Below, piece after piece: positions 15,823 to 23,742 of a DNA stretch of 28,936 bases. Every line of letters starts with the position of its first letter. Within the stretch, counting starts at the first letter, position 1. Source of the DNA: an uncultured bacterium (GTDB lineage Bacteria; Verrucomicrobiota; Kiritimatiellia; RFP12; UBA1067); assembly GCA_902779075.1 (NCBI GenBank), contig CACZAK010000086.1, positions 1-28,936 on the forward strand. The letters run 5' to 3'. The notes under the pieces are model-generated. The model was given only the letters and a program-made list of their open reading frames with translations, was not told the origin of the DNA and did no database searches. Both the position numbers and the translations under genes were made by a program.

Positions 15823-17534
15823 TTGCATGTGGAAATCTTGTCTGGAAAGTTTAACATCGTACCGAGATCATGGCCTTTTCTGCCCGCATCGTGGATGCGG
15901 CGCACTTCCTCACGCGAGAGGGCGCGCGTCCAAAGCGCGAAGTCGTCCACGTCGCCCTTGAGCGACACTTTGCATTTTCCCGTTCCATCCTGCCCGATCC
16001 AGAACGGGAGTCCCGTCTTGAGGACCAATGCGGAGGCGTCCTCGGCTATCCAGTAGAGATGCCCGTCCTGGCCTCCTTGGTAAATGGTCAGGACGCCGTC
16101 CGCACGGCGCGTGACGGCGTAGAAGCACCACTCGCCGTAGTCGATGTCGAACGTGCCCATGTCAATCCGCTTCTCGTCGCTGGAAAGCCCGCAGTTGAAG
16201 CAGACACCAAGTTGTTTCACGGCATCCGTTTTGCGCGCGCCGACGAGGACGATACCGGGATTCTTGCCGGTCGTCCAGTCCTTGTTCGCGAAGATCGGTG
16301 CCTGCGGCGCCTGCGGCTCGTCGAGACGCAACCAGAGCGCGACGGTGAAGTCCGCGCCATTCTCGAAATCGAGCTTCTCGGATCCGTCGAGCGACACCCC
16401 GCACGCGCCCTTCTCATCCGCCGCCACGCGCAGGCATCGTCCAAACAATCCGCCATCAACGCCGGAAACGGTCTTCCCGTGCGCCTGTGCGGCGATACCG
16501 CCGGTGACGGCGTTCGCCGGTTTCGCCTCCGAGAACGGCAGATACGCCACGAGACCGTCGGCGAGACCACGCGCCTTTGGAACGGACGACGCGCCGAGCG
16601 GGCGACTGTCGAGGTTCATCTTCTTCACATCGAGGCCGAAATGCGTAAGCGCGAGCGACGCGAGGTCGAAGTTGCGCGGCATCCCGGTGATGCAACCCTG
16701 CGGCACGTGGCGTCCGGCGACGATTACGGGAATCGTCGTCGCGTGTCCGCCCCAGATGCCGTGGGACTTGCCGTACCCTCCATGGTCGCTCGTGATCAGG
16801 AAGAGCCAGTCCTCGTTCGCGAACTGCGGACGCGACGCGATCGCGGCGAGCGTGTCGCCGATGATGCGGTCGACGAGCCGCGCGTCGTGGAGGTACTCCT
16901 TTCCGTAAGGATAAAACCCGGTGCGGTGTCCGCCGAGGTCCGCGATGTCAATGAAATAAATAACCGCGTCCGGCGCATCGTCCGACGCCATGATCTTCGG
17001 GACGGTTGAGGCGTATTCCGCGTAGGAGCCGGGAACAGTCGGCCAGTTGACGTCGCAGACCGTCGGGAGACGGAGATTCCGCACGTTCGGATGCGGCGAG
17101 AGTTCGATGTCGCCCTTCCATGAGTATGTGTACAGCGCCTTCGTTCCGGGTTTCGCCTCGACAAGACGCGCGAGCCAGCTCGGCCATTCGCCAAAGTTGC
17201 CGTTGGGCGTGTCGCCGTTCTTGAATATCTTCGACTTTGCTGCCGTCACGCCGGTGGCGATCGCGCAGTGGTTCGCCGCGCTCGACGGACGCGCATCGTA
17301 AAGCGTGTGCGCGGTGAGCGTGCTGAAGCCCTTGTAGCCCGGACGCCACCGGCCTTCGCGCAGCGCGAGGAGGTTCGGCATCGGCGCGTTCTCCACGACG
17401 TCGCCCCGCACGCCGTCCATCATCACCATGAGGACCTTTGGCTTGAGCGCACCGTCGGCCAGCACTACGGCCGGCGCAAGCGTTGCCAACGCTGCAAATG
17501 TCATCAATCTGTTGCGAGTCATTTTAGTTGCCAT
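15819..17534 (-). CDS. Secreted alkaline-phosphatase-superfamily hydrolase fused to a LamG domain
   Basis: A 571-residue protein. Signal peptide at 1-27 (MTRNRLMTFAALATLAPAVVLADG). Residues ~32-320 are a type I phosphodiesterase/nucleotide-pyrophosphatase-like catalytic domain. Metal and nucleophile positions: Asp40 (MMDGVRGD), Ser85 in PSSAANH where most phosphodiesterases have Thr, Asp199 and His203 (DLGGH), Asp250-His251 (TSDHG) and His264 (GGHAT). No sulfatase C-x-P/A-S-R formylglycine motif is present, so this is not a standard sulfatase. Residues ~325-560 form a LamG/concanavalin-like domain (GLVAYLPFSEA... DFTVALWLRLDE... DFALWTRALS) likely to bind glycans. The ATG has AAAGGA 7 nt upstream and overlaps the esterase stop by one base (TAATG). 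Phosphodiester or phosphonate substrate is uncertain. Confidence 0.85.
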   Translation of the reverse strand: MATKMTRNRLMTFAALATLAPAVVLADGALKPKVLMVMMDGVRGDVVENAPMPNLLALREGRWRPGYKGFSTLTAHTLYDARPSSAANHCAIATGVTAAKSKIFKNGDTPNGNFGEWPSWLARLVEAKPGTKALYTYSWKGDIELSPHPNVRNLRLPTVCDVNWPTVPGSYAEYASTVPKIMASDDAPDAVIYFIDIADLGGHRTGFYPYGKEYLHDARLVDRIIGDTLAAIASRPQFANEDWLFLITSDHGGYGKSHGIWGGHATTIPVIVAGRHVPQGCITGMPRNFDLASLALTHFGLDVKKMNLDSRPLGASSVPKARGLADGLVAYLPFSEAKPANAVTGGIAAQAHGKTVSGVDGGLFGRCLRVAADEKGACGVSLDGSEKLDFENGADFTVALWLRLDEPQAPQAPIFANKDWTTGKNPGIVLVGARKTDAVKQLGVCFNCGLSSDEKRIDMGTFDIDYGEWCFYAVTRRADGVLTIYQGGQDGHLYWIAEDASALVLKTGLPFWIGQDGTGKCKVSLKGDVDDFALWTRALSREEVRRIHDAGRKGHDLGTMLNFPDKISTCK

Positions 17535-18877
17535 TACTTGTTCCTTTGAGGGAGATTAAAAAGCCAGTTCTCGAAGCCGGCCGTATGCCAACCGTGTCCC
17601 AGGCCCGACAGAAGGCGCAGCTGTTTGTCCTTGGACGCGATGCAGTTGAACGCGGCGATTCCGCCGATGGTCTGGCAGTTGTCATCCGCCGTGCCGTACA
17701 CCATGCGGACAGGCGTGCGGATCATCCGCGCGAAGTTGCAGTTGTCGTGGTACGGCGCGTTCTTCTCCGCCGCCGCGATCTTCTCCGGCTTCTGGTTCAT
17801 GATGTGCGAGCTTCCCGGCTGGCGGCCCGCCCGGTACGCGAGCATGTCGCACTTGTTGGGACAGAGGACGAGCGACTTCGCGAAGCGTCCCCACATCGCC
17901 GTGAGGTAGAGGCCGAAGCCGCCGCCCTGGCTGCACCCGTAGTAGACAAACCGGGAGGAATCGGCGTACGGTTCCTTGGCAAGCCAGTCGATCGCGCGCG
18001 TCATGCCGAGAATCGTGCGGTGGTAGAACGGCGCCTCGCGGCTCTCGGCATAGCCGACATACTGGTAGCGAGGCTCGCCCGCCTTCGTCACGTAGTCGGC
18101 GAACCACTTCTTGAAACGTGCATGGTATTCGGCGTTCGTGCCGGTGAGCGGGATGCCGTGGACGTTCATCAACAGGGTGATCCAGCCCTTGCGCACCAAT
18201 TGCTGCTTGGATGGAAAGATCGTATTCGTTCCGGGACCGGCTCCCGGCACATTCACCATGGCGGGGAACCTGCCTTCCCCTTTCGGCACGAGCAGCAGCC
18301 CGTAGATTCGTCCGCCGTTGAACGTCGCGAAGCTCACGTAGTATGCCGTATGGTCGGGTGTGTCGAGTTTCGGCGCCGGCGCCTTTTCCACCGCGATCGG
18401 AACCTCGCGTTCAAGGCGCGCGAGCTCGCCGCGCCAGTACGACTCGAAATCCGGCGGACACGGCGTGAACGGCTCGATGTGCTCCATGCCGAAGATCATC
18501 CGGTCCATCCGCTCCCGCACGGGGATGTTCTTTCCCTTCATGTAGATGCGCAGCGAGCCGGGCGTATCGCGCGTGAACGACATCTTGATGCGGGGTTCCT
18601 TGGCAAGATCGACGGTGCGCCGCCAGACGACATTCGTCCAGCCGTCGTCCACCCACACGTCGACGACGCCGTTCGTGGTGAGTTTGCCGTGTTTGTCCGC
18701 GACAAACGCCTCCACTTTCGCGGTACCGCCCGCAGGATAGAGGTTCGACTTCGCGTCAAAGCGGTATTTCGCGAATATCGGCCCCGGCTTAGCCGCTTCC
18801 GCAACGCAGGACATTGCCACCGCCGCGACAGCAAGCGTACTACAACAAGATATCTTTGCGATCTTATGCACTTTCAT
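17534..18877 (-). CDS. CE7-type acetyl xylan esterase family protein, secreted
   Basis: About 447 residues. After a signal peptide (ISCCSTLAVAAVAMSCVAEA) comes a beta-sandwich of ~110 residues, then an alpha/beta-hydrolase of the acetyl xylan esterase (AXE1, CE7) family. Numbered from the ATG at 18877 the triad is Ser316 in GCSQG, Asp398 in GTADDN and His428 in GLGHGWH. VYYGCSQGGGFGLY is characteristic of the family. It would remove acetyl groups from oligosaccharides. Start choice: AAAGGA lies only 2 nt before the ATG at 18877 but 8 nt before a GTG at 18871. Translation from that GTG (VHKIAKISCC) resembles the MHKFVRMSK...SCCC leader of the gene at 26376, so GTG may be the true start. A frame reaching 18973 overlaps the promoter and is rejected. 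First gene of a coupled operon. Confidence 0.87.
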   Translation of the reverse strand: MKVHKIAKISCCSTLAVAAVAMSCVAEAAKPGPIFAKYRFDAKSNLYPAGGTAKVEAFVADKHGKLTTNGVVDVWVDDGWTNVVWRRTVDLAKEPRIKMSFTRDTPGSLRIYMKGKNIPVRERMDRMIFGMEHIEPFTPCPPDFESYWRGELARLEREVPIAVEKAPAPKLDTPDHTAYYVSFATFNGGRIYGLLLVPKGEGRFPAMVNVPGAGPGTNTIFPSKQQLVRKGWITLLMNVHGIPLTGTNAEYHARFKKWFADYVTKAGEPRYQYVGYAESREAPFYHRTILGMTRAIDWLAKEPYADSSRFVYYGCSQGGGFGLYLTAMWGRFAKSLVLCPNKCDMLAYRAGRQPGSSHIMNQKPEKIAAAEKNAPYHDNCNFARMIRTPVRMVYGTADDNCQTIGGIAAFNCIASKDKQLRLLSGLGHGWHTAGFENWLFNLPQRNK

Positions 18878-18951
18878 TTTCCTTTCGTTCTCGTTACATT
18901 GGCACGAGGAAGTGACTTCCCCATGCGGCTTGTACCGATGGATTTCATAGT

Positions 18952-18980
18952 AGCATATCAAAATCTGCCTCAAAGCGCAA
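18952..18980 (-). promoter_or_regulatory. Probable promoter of the CE7/phosphodiesterase/reductase operon
   Basis: TTGCGC (18980-18975) and TATGCT (18957-18952) with a 17-bp spacer on the minus strand, about 68 nt upstream of the esterase start. The match is partial, but position and spacing are good. It places the structured region further upstream (19167-19358) outside this transcript. Confidence 0.45.
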
Positions 18981-19166
18981 TGGCATCACCGCATTTTTCA
19001 CATTTTGCATGAGCGCCCCTGCGTAATTCACGATACTGTCATTCACTGCCACCTCATGCACGGAAACGTGTGATGAGCCAAACTTATGCATCATTTCGTT
19101 ATTGGAATAACTAAAATGAGCCACGATTTTGTTATCCAAACAATCAACGGCGCATATTCATTCCCA

Positions 19167-19358
19167 CCGCTCTTCAGTCAACGGGGAGTCTCGGAAACAA
19201 CCATGACAACTTTCAAGAACAACATTACCCTGCGGGCGTATCTTGAACATCCATAATCGTGACTGTTTGAGAACCGTCAAATGGGCGCGGGCGAGTTAGC
19301 CCGCGCGCAAAAGGCAAGTTGTTTTCAAACAGTTGTTTCCATTCTATGGGAAGAGCGG
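19167..19358. ncRNA. Candidate structured RNA or multi-palindrome element
   Basis: This gene-free stretch holds nested inverted repeats. An outer pair CCGCTCTTC (19167-19175) matches GAAGAGCGG (19350-19358). Hairpin A is TTCAAGA/TCTTGAA (19212-19218, 19241-19247) enclosing CCC-tgc-GGG. Hairpin B has 14-nt arms at 19261-19274 and 19321-19334 enclosing a perfect 8-bp stem GCGCGGGC/GCCCGCGC with loop GAGTTA. Both mismatches in the 14-nt arms are G-U pairs when read as plus-strand RNA, which hints at plus orientation. No strong promoter or U-tract was found. It could be a small RNA, a miniature inverted-repeat element, or the terminator region of the reductase-like gene ending at 19385. Family unknown. 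Confidence 0.3.
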
Positions 19359-19384
19359 CGGTGAATTACGGATATGCCCCCTAC

Positions 19385-20083
19385 TTACAGCAGCATCTGC
19401 TCAAAGCCAAGACGGTCCAGCATCTTGCAGAAGCGCTCGCCTGGTAGGCCGTTGTCCTTGTAGAAAGACAGCACTTTCTCTATGAACGCGAGAACGCTCT
19501 CTTCGTCCGGCAGAAGCGACGGTACTTCGCGCCCGGCCGCGCCGGTGCGGCCCCAGTGTCCACCAAGAAAAATCCTGTAGCCGCGTCCCCCGCCAGGCAG
19601 CACCGCGCCCACGATGCCGATGTCATTCAGAGTGGGCTTGACGCAGTTGTTGGGACATCCCCCCACGCCGATCTTGAACTTGGCCGGAAGAGTCACGTCA
19701 TGCCACCCTTCGTAAAACCTCCGGTGAATCTTCTCGGCTAGCGAAAATGTGTCGATCAGCCCATGCGGACAAAGTGTCCCCTTGCAGGCGACAACCGGCC
19801 GTACGCGCGGTCCCGTGCCGCCCACGGAAAGACCAACGGCTGCAAGCGCCGCCTCGAACGCCTCGATCATCGACGCGGGAACGCCAGGCACCTCCACGGA
19901 CATGCGCGACGTCAGCGTCAATTCACCGCGTCCAAACTTCTGCGCGGCGGCGGCAAGCGCCTGCATCTGTTCGGTTGTCATCTTCCCGTTCACCGTGACG
20001 ACACGCGCCGAGAAGTTTTCACCACCCTTGTTGAGGAGCCATCCGCGCCCCTTCAAAGCCTTGATTTCTTCCATTGTGCCCAT
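19385..20083 (-). CDS. Small siroheme/[4Fe-4S] nitrite/sulfite reductase-like protein
   Basis: 232 residues with one ferredoxin-like half domain (~25-90, ending GTGPRVRPVVAC) and one siroheme/[4Fe-4S]-binding domain. Cluster ligands are Cys100 and Cys105 (CKGTLC, spacing x4) and Cys143 and Cys147 (GGCPNNC, spacing x3). Assimilatory reductases are about twice this size with two pseudo-repeats, so this is the short single-repeat type seen in anaerobes, related to AsrC. It probably needs an electron-donor partner, which is absent here. Sulfite or nitrite is the likely substrate but cannot be settled. The start at 20083 has AAGGAAGG about 10 nt upstream; a second ATG (20074) is possible. Cytoplasmic, no signal peptide. 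Confidence 0.8.
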   Translation of the reverse strand: MGTMEEIKALKGRGWLLNKGGENFSARVVTVNGKMTTEQMQALAAAAQKFGRGELTLTSRMSVEVPGVPASMIEAFEAALAAVGLSVGGTGPRVRPVVACKGTLCPHGLIDTFSLAEKIHRRFYEGWHDVTLPAKFKIGVGGCPNNCVKPTLNDIGIVGAVLPGGGRGYRIFLGGHWGRTGAAGREVPSLLPDEESVLAFIEKVLSFYKDNGLPGERFCKMLDRLGFEQMLL

Positions 20084-20149
20084 TACTCACCAACCTTCCT
20101 TGCCATCCTAACAATAAAACTTCGCGTCAGCCAACACATTCCTCCAAGC

Positions 20150-20419
20150 TTAAAAACCCTCGGCATTGAGGAGGCCTTCCATTTTAGCACAGCGCATTAT
20201 CAAGTGAGCGAAATTCGCAATCATCTTGCGAAACCCGTCCAGCTCCCCGTCCGTAAACCCTCGTACGTCTTGCCATTCATAAGACGGGAGCACGCATGTA
20301 GCAGTATGAAAGTCCCTGTACACAGGTTTCTCAACTGTAACCCTCACGCTCCCATCCGAAAGCAATTCCGAATGGGTAATCTCCGTGTTGTCGTCCAACG
20401 TGAGAAATGGATAAGACAT
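20150..20419 (-). CDS. Small hypothetical cytoplasmic protein
   Basis: 89 residues (MSYPFLTLDDNTEITHSELL and on). I do not recognise the family. The N-terminal half looks like a small beta-sheet (EITHSELLSDGSVRVTVEKP), the middle has a Trp-containing turn (PSYEWQDVRGF), and the C-terminal half is an amphipathic helix (DGFRKMIANFAHLIMRCAKM). The ATG at 20419 is preceded by AAGGAGG with a 5-nt gap, a near-perfect ribosome site, so the upstream in-frame ATG at 20440 is not needed. No signal peptide. It lies 66 nt upstream of the reductase-like gene, has its own promoter candidate, and may be co-transcribed with it. Confidence 0.7.
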   Translation of the reverse strand: MSYPFLTLDDNTEITHSELLSDGSVRVTVEKPVYRDFHTATCVLPSYEWQDVRGFTDGELDGFRKMIANFAHLIMRCAKMEGLLNAEGF

Positions 20420-20482
20420 GATTTCCTCCTTGTCTGTCATATTTCACTTTTCTATACGAGACTCACCGTCCCGACGCCGCAC

Positions 20483-20511
20483 ATTATGCTATATTCCATA
20501 GACTTCGCCAA
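20483..20511 (-). promoter_or_regulatory. Probable promoter of the small hypothetical gene
   Basis: TTGGCG (20511-20506) and CATAAT (20488-20483) with a 17-bp spacer on the minus strand, about 64 nt upstream of the ATG at 20419. It lies between the end of the GH106-like gene (20531) and the hypothetical gene. Confidence 0.4.
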
Positions 20512-20530
20512 ATGCAAAATCGCATTCAGA

Positions 20531-23500
20531 CTACAGACACGAGTTTTCCGTCCGCGCACTTCCGCGTGGGGTGCGAATCACGCGCACGGGGCCGATGAGG
20601 CCGGAATCGCGAAGAGCACTGTCTTTCTTCGGGCCCTCAATCGTCCATGTACGGCGCTTCTTCTCCGGCTGCCCTGCGTCGAACACGAGGCGGTTGTACC
20701 ACGTGTCCGTCACGGACACCTTCAGCGTGTTCTTGCCGGCCTTCACCGCGCCCGTCAGCGGAATGCGGTACGGCTGGCTCCAGACATTGCCGACGTTCGT
20801 GCCGTTCACCTCCACCTTCGCAAGGGACTCCACGCGCCCGAGGTCGAGCAGCACGACGGCGTCCGCATCAACCTTGTCCAGCGTGAAGTCGATCGTGTAG
20901 TCGGCCGTTCCTGAAAACGCCTTCGCCTCCGGCGTCGTGCCAAGTTCCTGCCACGGTTTCAGTTCACCAATCGTCATTTCAACCGGCATACCCCAACCAT
21001 CGGGGAACGACACCTTCCAGGAGCCGGCTAGGGTCATCACGTCGTTCGTGGTACTCACGACGGCGCATGGATTGAGCTTTACGCCGCGCTTGAACACCAC
21101 AAAACGTGACTCATGCGGAGCGAGCGCGAGCGAAACCCATGTATGGCCGTCCGTAACGGACGCGACCTGTCCCTTCTCGGAAAGGCCCGTCTCGGGATAC
21201 CAGATTTCAACATCGCCGACGCAACGGAAACCGACAGTACCGGTGAATCCCTCGTTCTGCCGTGTGGGCGAGATGAAGTACCAGTCTGCATCGTCTGAGC
21301 GGCGGTGGTTCCAGACCAAGCCTTCCGCAACGAGATCCTTTGCGATCTTTTCGTTGGCAAGCACGGATTCAAGCGAACGGCCCACGTACATGTTTTTGGA
21401 CGCGAAGACGGTCGTCAAACCCGTTGACGCCTTCATCGCCGCGAGCGCCTTGTCGAAGCGCGCCTGCATCGCCGCACCGCCGCGCAGCGTCGAGATGCTT
21501 TCGGGGAGCGCCGCGAACGCGGCCTTGGCGCCCTTCTTCACGCCGTCGAGAATCTTCTCCATCGTCTCGGGCATCATACGCTTCGATTCGGGAACCCAGA
21601 GGATGCGGTACGTGACGCCGTCGGGCGTCGTCCACTCGCCCTGGTCGTTCACGGAGATACGCGTGAGGAGTGCGTCGGGGTTGCAGTAGTCGAACTTGTA
21701 CCCGGCGGGGAACGGCGCTTCCTCGTGCGGCTTGTGGTCCCACTCGTCGCCGAGGTACCAGAGGACGTCGTTCGCGGGCTTGCCGGCCTCGAGCATCGTC
21801 TGGCAACGCGCGAAGTAGGCGGTGAAGTCGGGCATGAACTTCCACCACGTCTGCCCGCGCAGGAATGGCGTCCCGATGTGCGCGCCGAATGAGGTGCCCG
21901 GAGGTAGCCAGTCCGTGCGCGGGTTGTGCGTGTAGGTGTGGAACACCATGTGCGAGACGCCGCGCGCCATGTGGAGGTTTGCGACGTACTTGAGGTCGCG
22001 GAGCTTTTCGTCCCACGTGAGCTGGAAGGAGGTGAGCGCCTCGGCGGCCACGCGCTTCTTGCCGTACAGGTGCGCGGCGGAGGCGCAGGGATAGACCGGC
22101 TTGAAGTTGTGCGAGCCTACGAAACTGCGCTCGCGCGGCTGCCAGTATTCGCACATGGGCGTGTCGGCATATTTGTAGAAGCGCATGATGTCGCCGGGGA
22201 GGACGTCGCCGAACGACGTCTCGTAGGAGATCGTCATGCCGTTCTCATGGCAGCGCTTCGCCATCTGCGCGTAGAAGTTTTCGGTGATGAGGTCGCCGAT
22301 GAACCCGCGCCAGTCGTTGAGGAAGCGCGCGGACACTTCGGGGCTGTCGACCACGTATCCGAAGAGCGCGGGCATCCAGGTGAAGAGGTCATAGCCGAAA
22401 CGCGCGCGGAACAACTTGTCGAGGCCAGGCGTCCAGGTCTGGCGCTTGCACTCCCAGCTGTCCAAATGCACGTTCGAGAGTTTCCCGTGTACCGCACCGC
22501 CCTCGCCGGAAAGGCGTCCGATAAAGTTGTCGAACTGGATGTTCGCGGCGGCGGCGGAGAGCTTGTCGCACTCGAATCCCGTGCCCTCCTTCGGCGCAGG
22601 GGCGTTCCGGCGCATCGTGTTGACGTGCCCCACGCGCACGATCGTCCACTTTCCGGCGGGCGCGTCCCACACGAACGTGCCATCCGGCTTCATGTACTCT
22701 GTGACGTTCCTCACCTTCGAGGACTTGACCCACGCCGCCTCGTTCTGCTTCGCGGGCGGGTTGCGCATCAGGCTGCGGAGCGTCCATCCGGCCTGCGCCT
22801 CCCAGTCGTCGTTGCGTGCGGAGCTGAAGAGGTTGATCCGTCTGAGCTTGATTGCGTGGCGGGGCTTGAGCGTGACCGTGAGCTGTTTCGTCGTCGTCTC
22901 GTCGCAGGAGAAGGTGACAGGGCGGTCGTCCTGCCAGTTGGCCTGCGGCATCTCGCGCGTGAAGAGCGTCTTGCCGTTCGCCTCGCAGACAACGGTCATC
23001 TCAGGTTCGTAGCAGAAGCCGTGTCCGAGGCTATTGACCGACGGCAGCTCCACCGTGCGGATCGTGACGGGCTCCGCGAAGTCGAACGTGATCGTGGCCG
23101 TCACGCCGCCGGCGATTTGGACGGCCGTCCCCTTCGCGCGCCATGCGTCCCAGTCCGCCTTGACGTTGCTTGTGACCTTCGCGGGCTTGAGCGCGCCGAC
23201 CCACTCCCCCGCCGTTGCGGGGAACGCAAGCACGGCAATGTCGCGGCAGTCCCTCGGATCGGGGGCAGACGGCGCGAGCGTCGGAAGTTTCACCTCGACG
23301 CGCTTGCCGCCCTCGACGTCGATGCGCGACCAGATGAGGTGGCGCATGGCGTTCTCCGGCTTGATCCAGGGGCCGCCGCTCATCGCCCAGCCCGGACAGT
23401 TATGCATCGAGAGCGAGAGACCGAGTCTCTGGCACTCGTCGGCGACGAAACGCATGAGCCCGTCCCATGACTTGCTCAGACACTTGATCTGCGGCGAGAC

Positions 23501-23737
23501 ACCCGGCCAGGGACTGCCCAGTTGTCCGTGGAAGAGGAGAATGCCCGCGATGCCGGCGTCCTTGATCGCCTCGAAGTCGGCGGTGATGCCGGGTTTCGCG
23601 ACATTGCCGCCGATAAGAAAGACATACGTCTCCGGCCGGTTCGCCACGGACGGATTGCGGAACTCGCCCTCGGGCAGTTCTGTGGCATTTACGGTTGCCG
23701 CGAACGCAATCGCGGCGGCGGTCAAGATTTTTCTCAT
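20531..23737 (-). CDS. GH106-like alpha-L-rhamnosidase family protein, secreted
   Basis: 1068 residues with a signal peptide (MRKILTAAAIAFAATVNA). The N-terminal part matches the GH106 pattern: FRNP then a NGN-like segment (GGNVAKPGI, 43-51), a TIM-barrel-type region with LSLSMHNCPGW (108-117) and SGGPWIKPENAM (120-131), and a long middle section with WECKRQTWTPGLDKLFRARF. The C-terminus has jelly-roll features (LLDLGRVESLAKVEVNGTNV, VWSQPYRIPLTG, VTDTWYNRLV), as in GH2/GH106 beta-sandwich domains. GH106 enzymes release rhamnose from pectic rhamnogalacturonans and similar glycans; that activity is inferred from family. Usual members are 800-1100 residues, so the length fits. It begins 5 nt after the upstream stop with no Shine-Dalgarno sequence, suggesting coupling to the fusion enzyme. 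Confidence 0.82.
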   Translation of the reverse strand: MRKILTAAAIAFAATVNATELPEGEFRNPSVANRPETYVFLIGGNVAKPGITADFEAIKDAGIAGILLFHGQLGSPWPGVSPQIKCLSKSWDGLMRFVADECQRLGLSLSMHNCPGWAMSGGPWIKPENAMRHLIWSRIDVEGGKRVEVKLPTLAPSAPDPRDCRDIAVLAFPATAGEWVGALKPAKVTSNVKADWDAWRAKGTAVQIAGGVTATITFDFAEPVTIRTVELPSVNSLGHGFCYEPEMTVVCEANGKTLFTREMPQANWQDDRPVTFSCDETTTKQLTVTLKPRHAIKLRRINLFSSARNDDWEAQAGWTLRSLMRNPPAKQNEAAWVKSSKVRNVTEYMKPDGTFVWDAPAGKWTIVRVGHVNTMRRNAPAPKEGTGFECDKLSAAAANIQFDNFIGRLSGEGGAVHGKLSNVHLDSWECKRQTWTPGLDKLFRARFGYDLFTWMPALFGYVVDSPEVSARFLNDWRGFIGDLITENFYAQMAKRCHENGMTISYETSFGDVLPGDIMRFYKYADTPMCEYWQPRERSFVGSHNFKPVYPCASAAHLYGKKRVAAEALTSFQLTWDEKLRDLKYVANLHMARGVSHMVFHTYTHNPRTDWLPPGTSFGAHIGTPFLRGQTWWKFMPDFTAYFARCQTMLEAGKPANDVLWYLGDEWDHKPHEEAPFPAGYKFDYCNPDALLTRISVNDQGEWTTPDGVTYRILWVPESKRMMPETMEKILDGVKKGAKAAFAALPESISTLRGGAAMQARFDKALAAMKASTGLTTVFASKNMYVGRSLESVLANEKIAKDLVAEGLVWNHRRSDDADWYFISPTRQNEGFTGTVGFRCVGDVEIWYPETGLSEKGQVASVTDGHTWVSLALAPHESRFVVFKRGVKLNPCAVVSTTNDVMTLAGSWKVSFPDGWGMPVEMTIGELKPWQELGTTPEAKAFSGTADYTIDFTLDKVDADAVVLLDLGRVESLAKVEVNGTNVGNVWSQPYRIPLTGAVKAGKNTLKVSVTDTWYNRLVFDAGQPEKKRRTWTIEGPKKDSALRDSGLIGPVRVIRTPRGSARTENSCL

Positions 23738-23742
23738 TTGCG

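Noticed and set aside
15819..17534. Formylglycine sulfatase
   Set aside because: No C/S-x-P/A-S-R motif; the nucleophile region PSSAANH and the DLGGH and SDHG motifs fit type I phosphodiesterase-like enzymes.
18945..19139. 64-residue minus-strand open frame upstream of the CE7 operon
   Set aside because: No ribosome site or family resemblance, and it overlaps the operon promoter; treated as intergenic.
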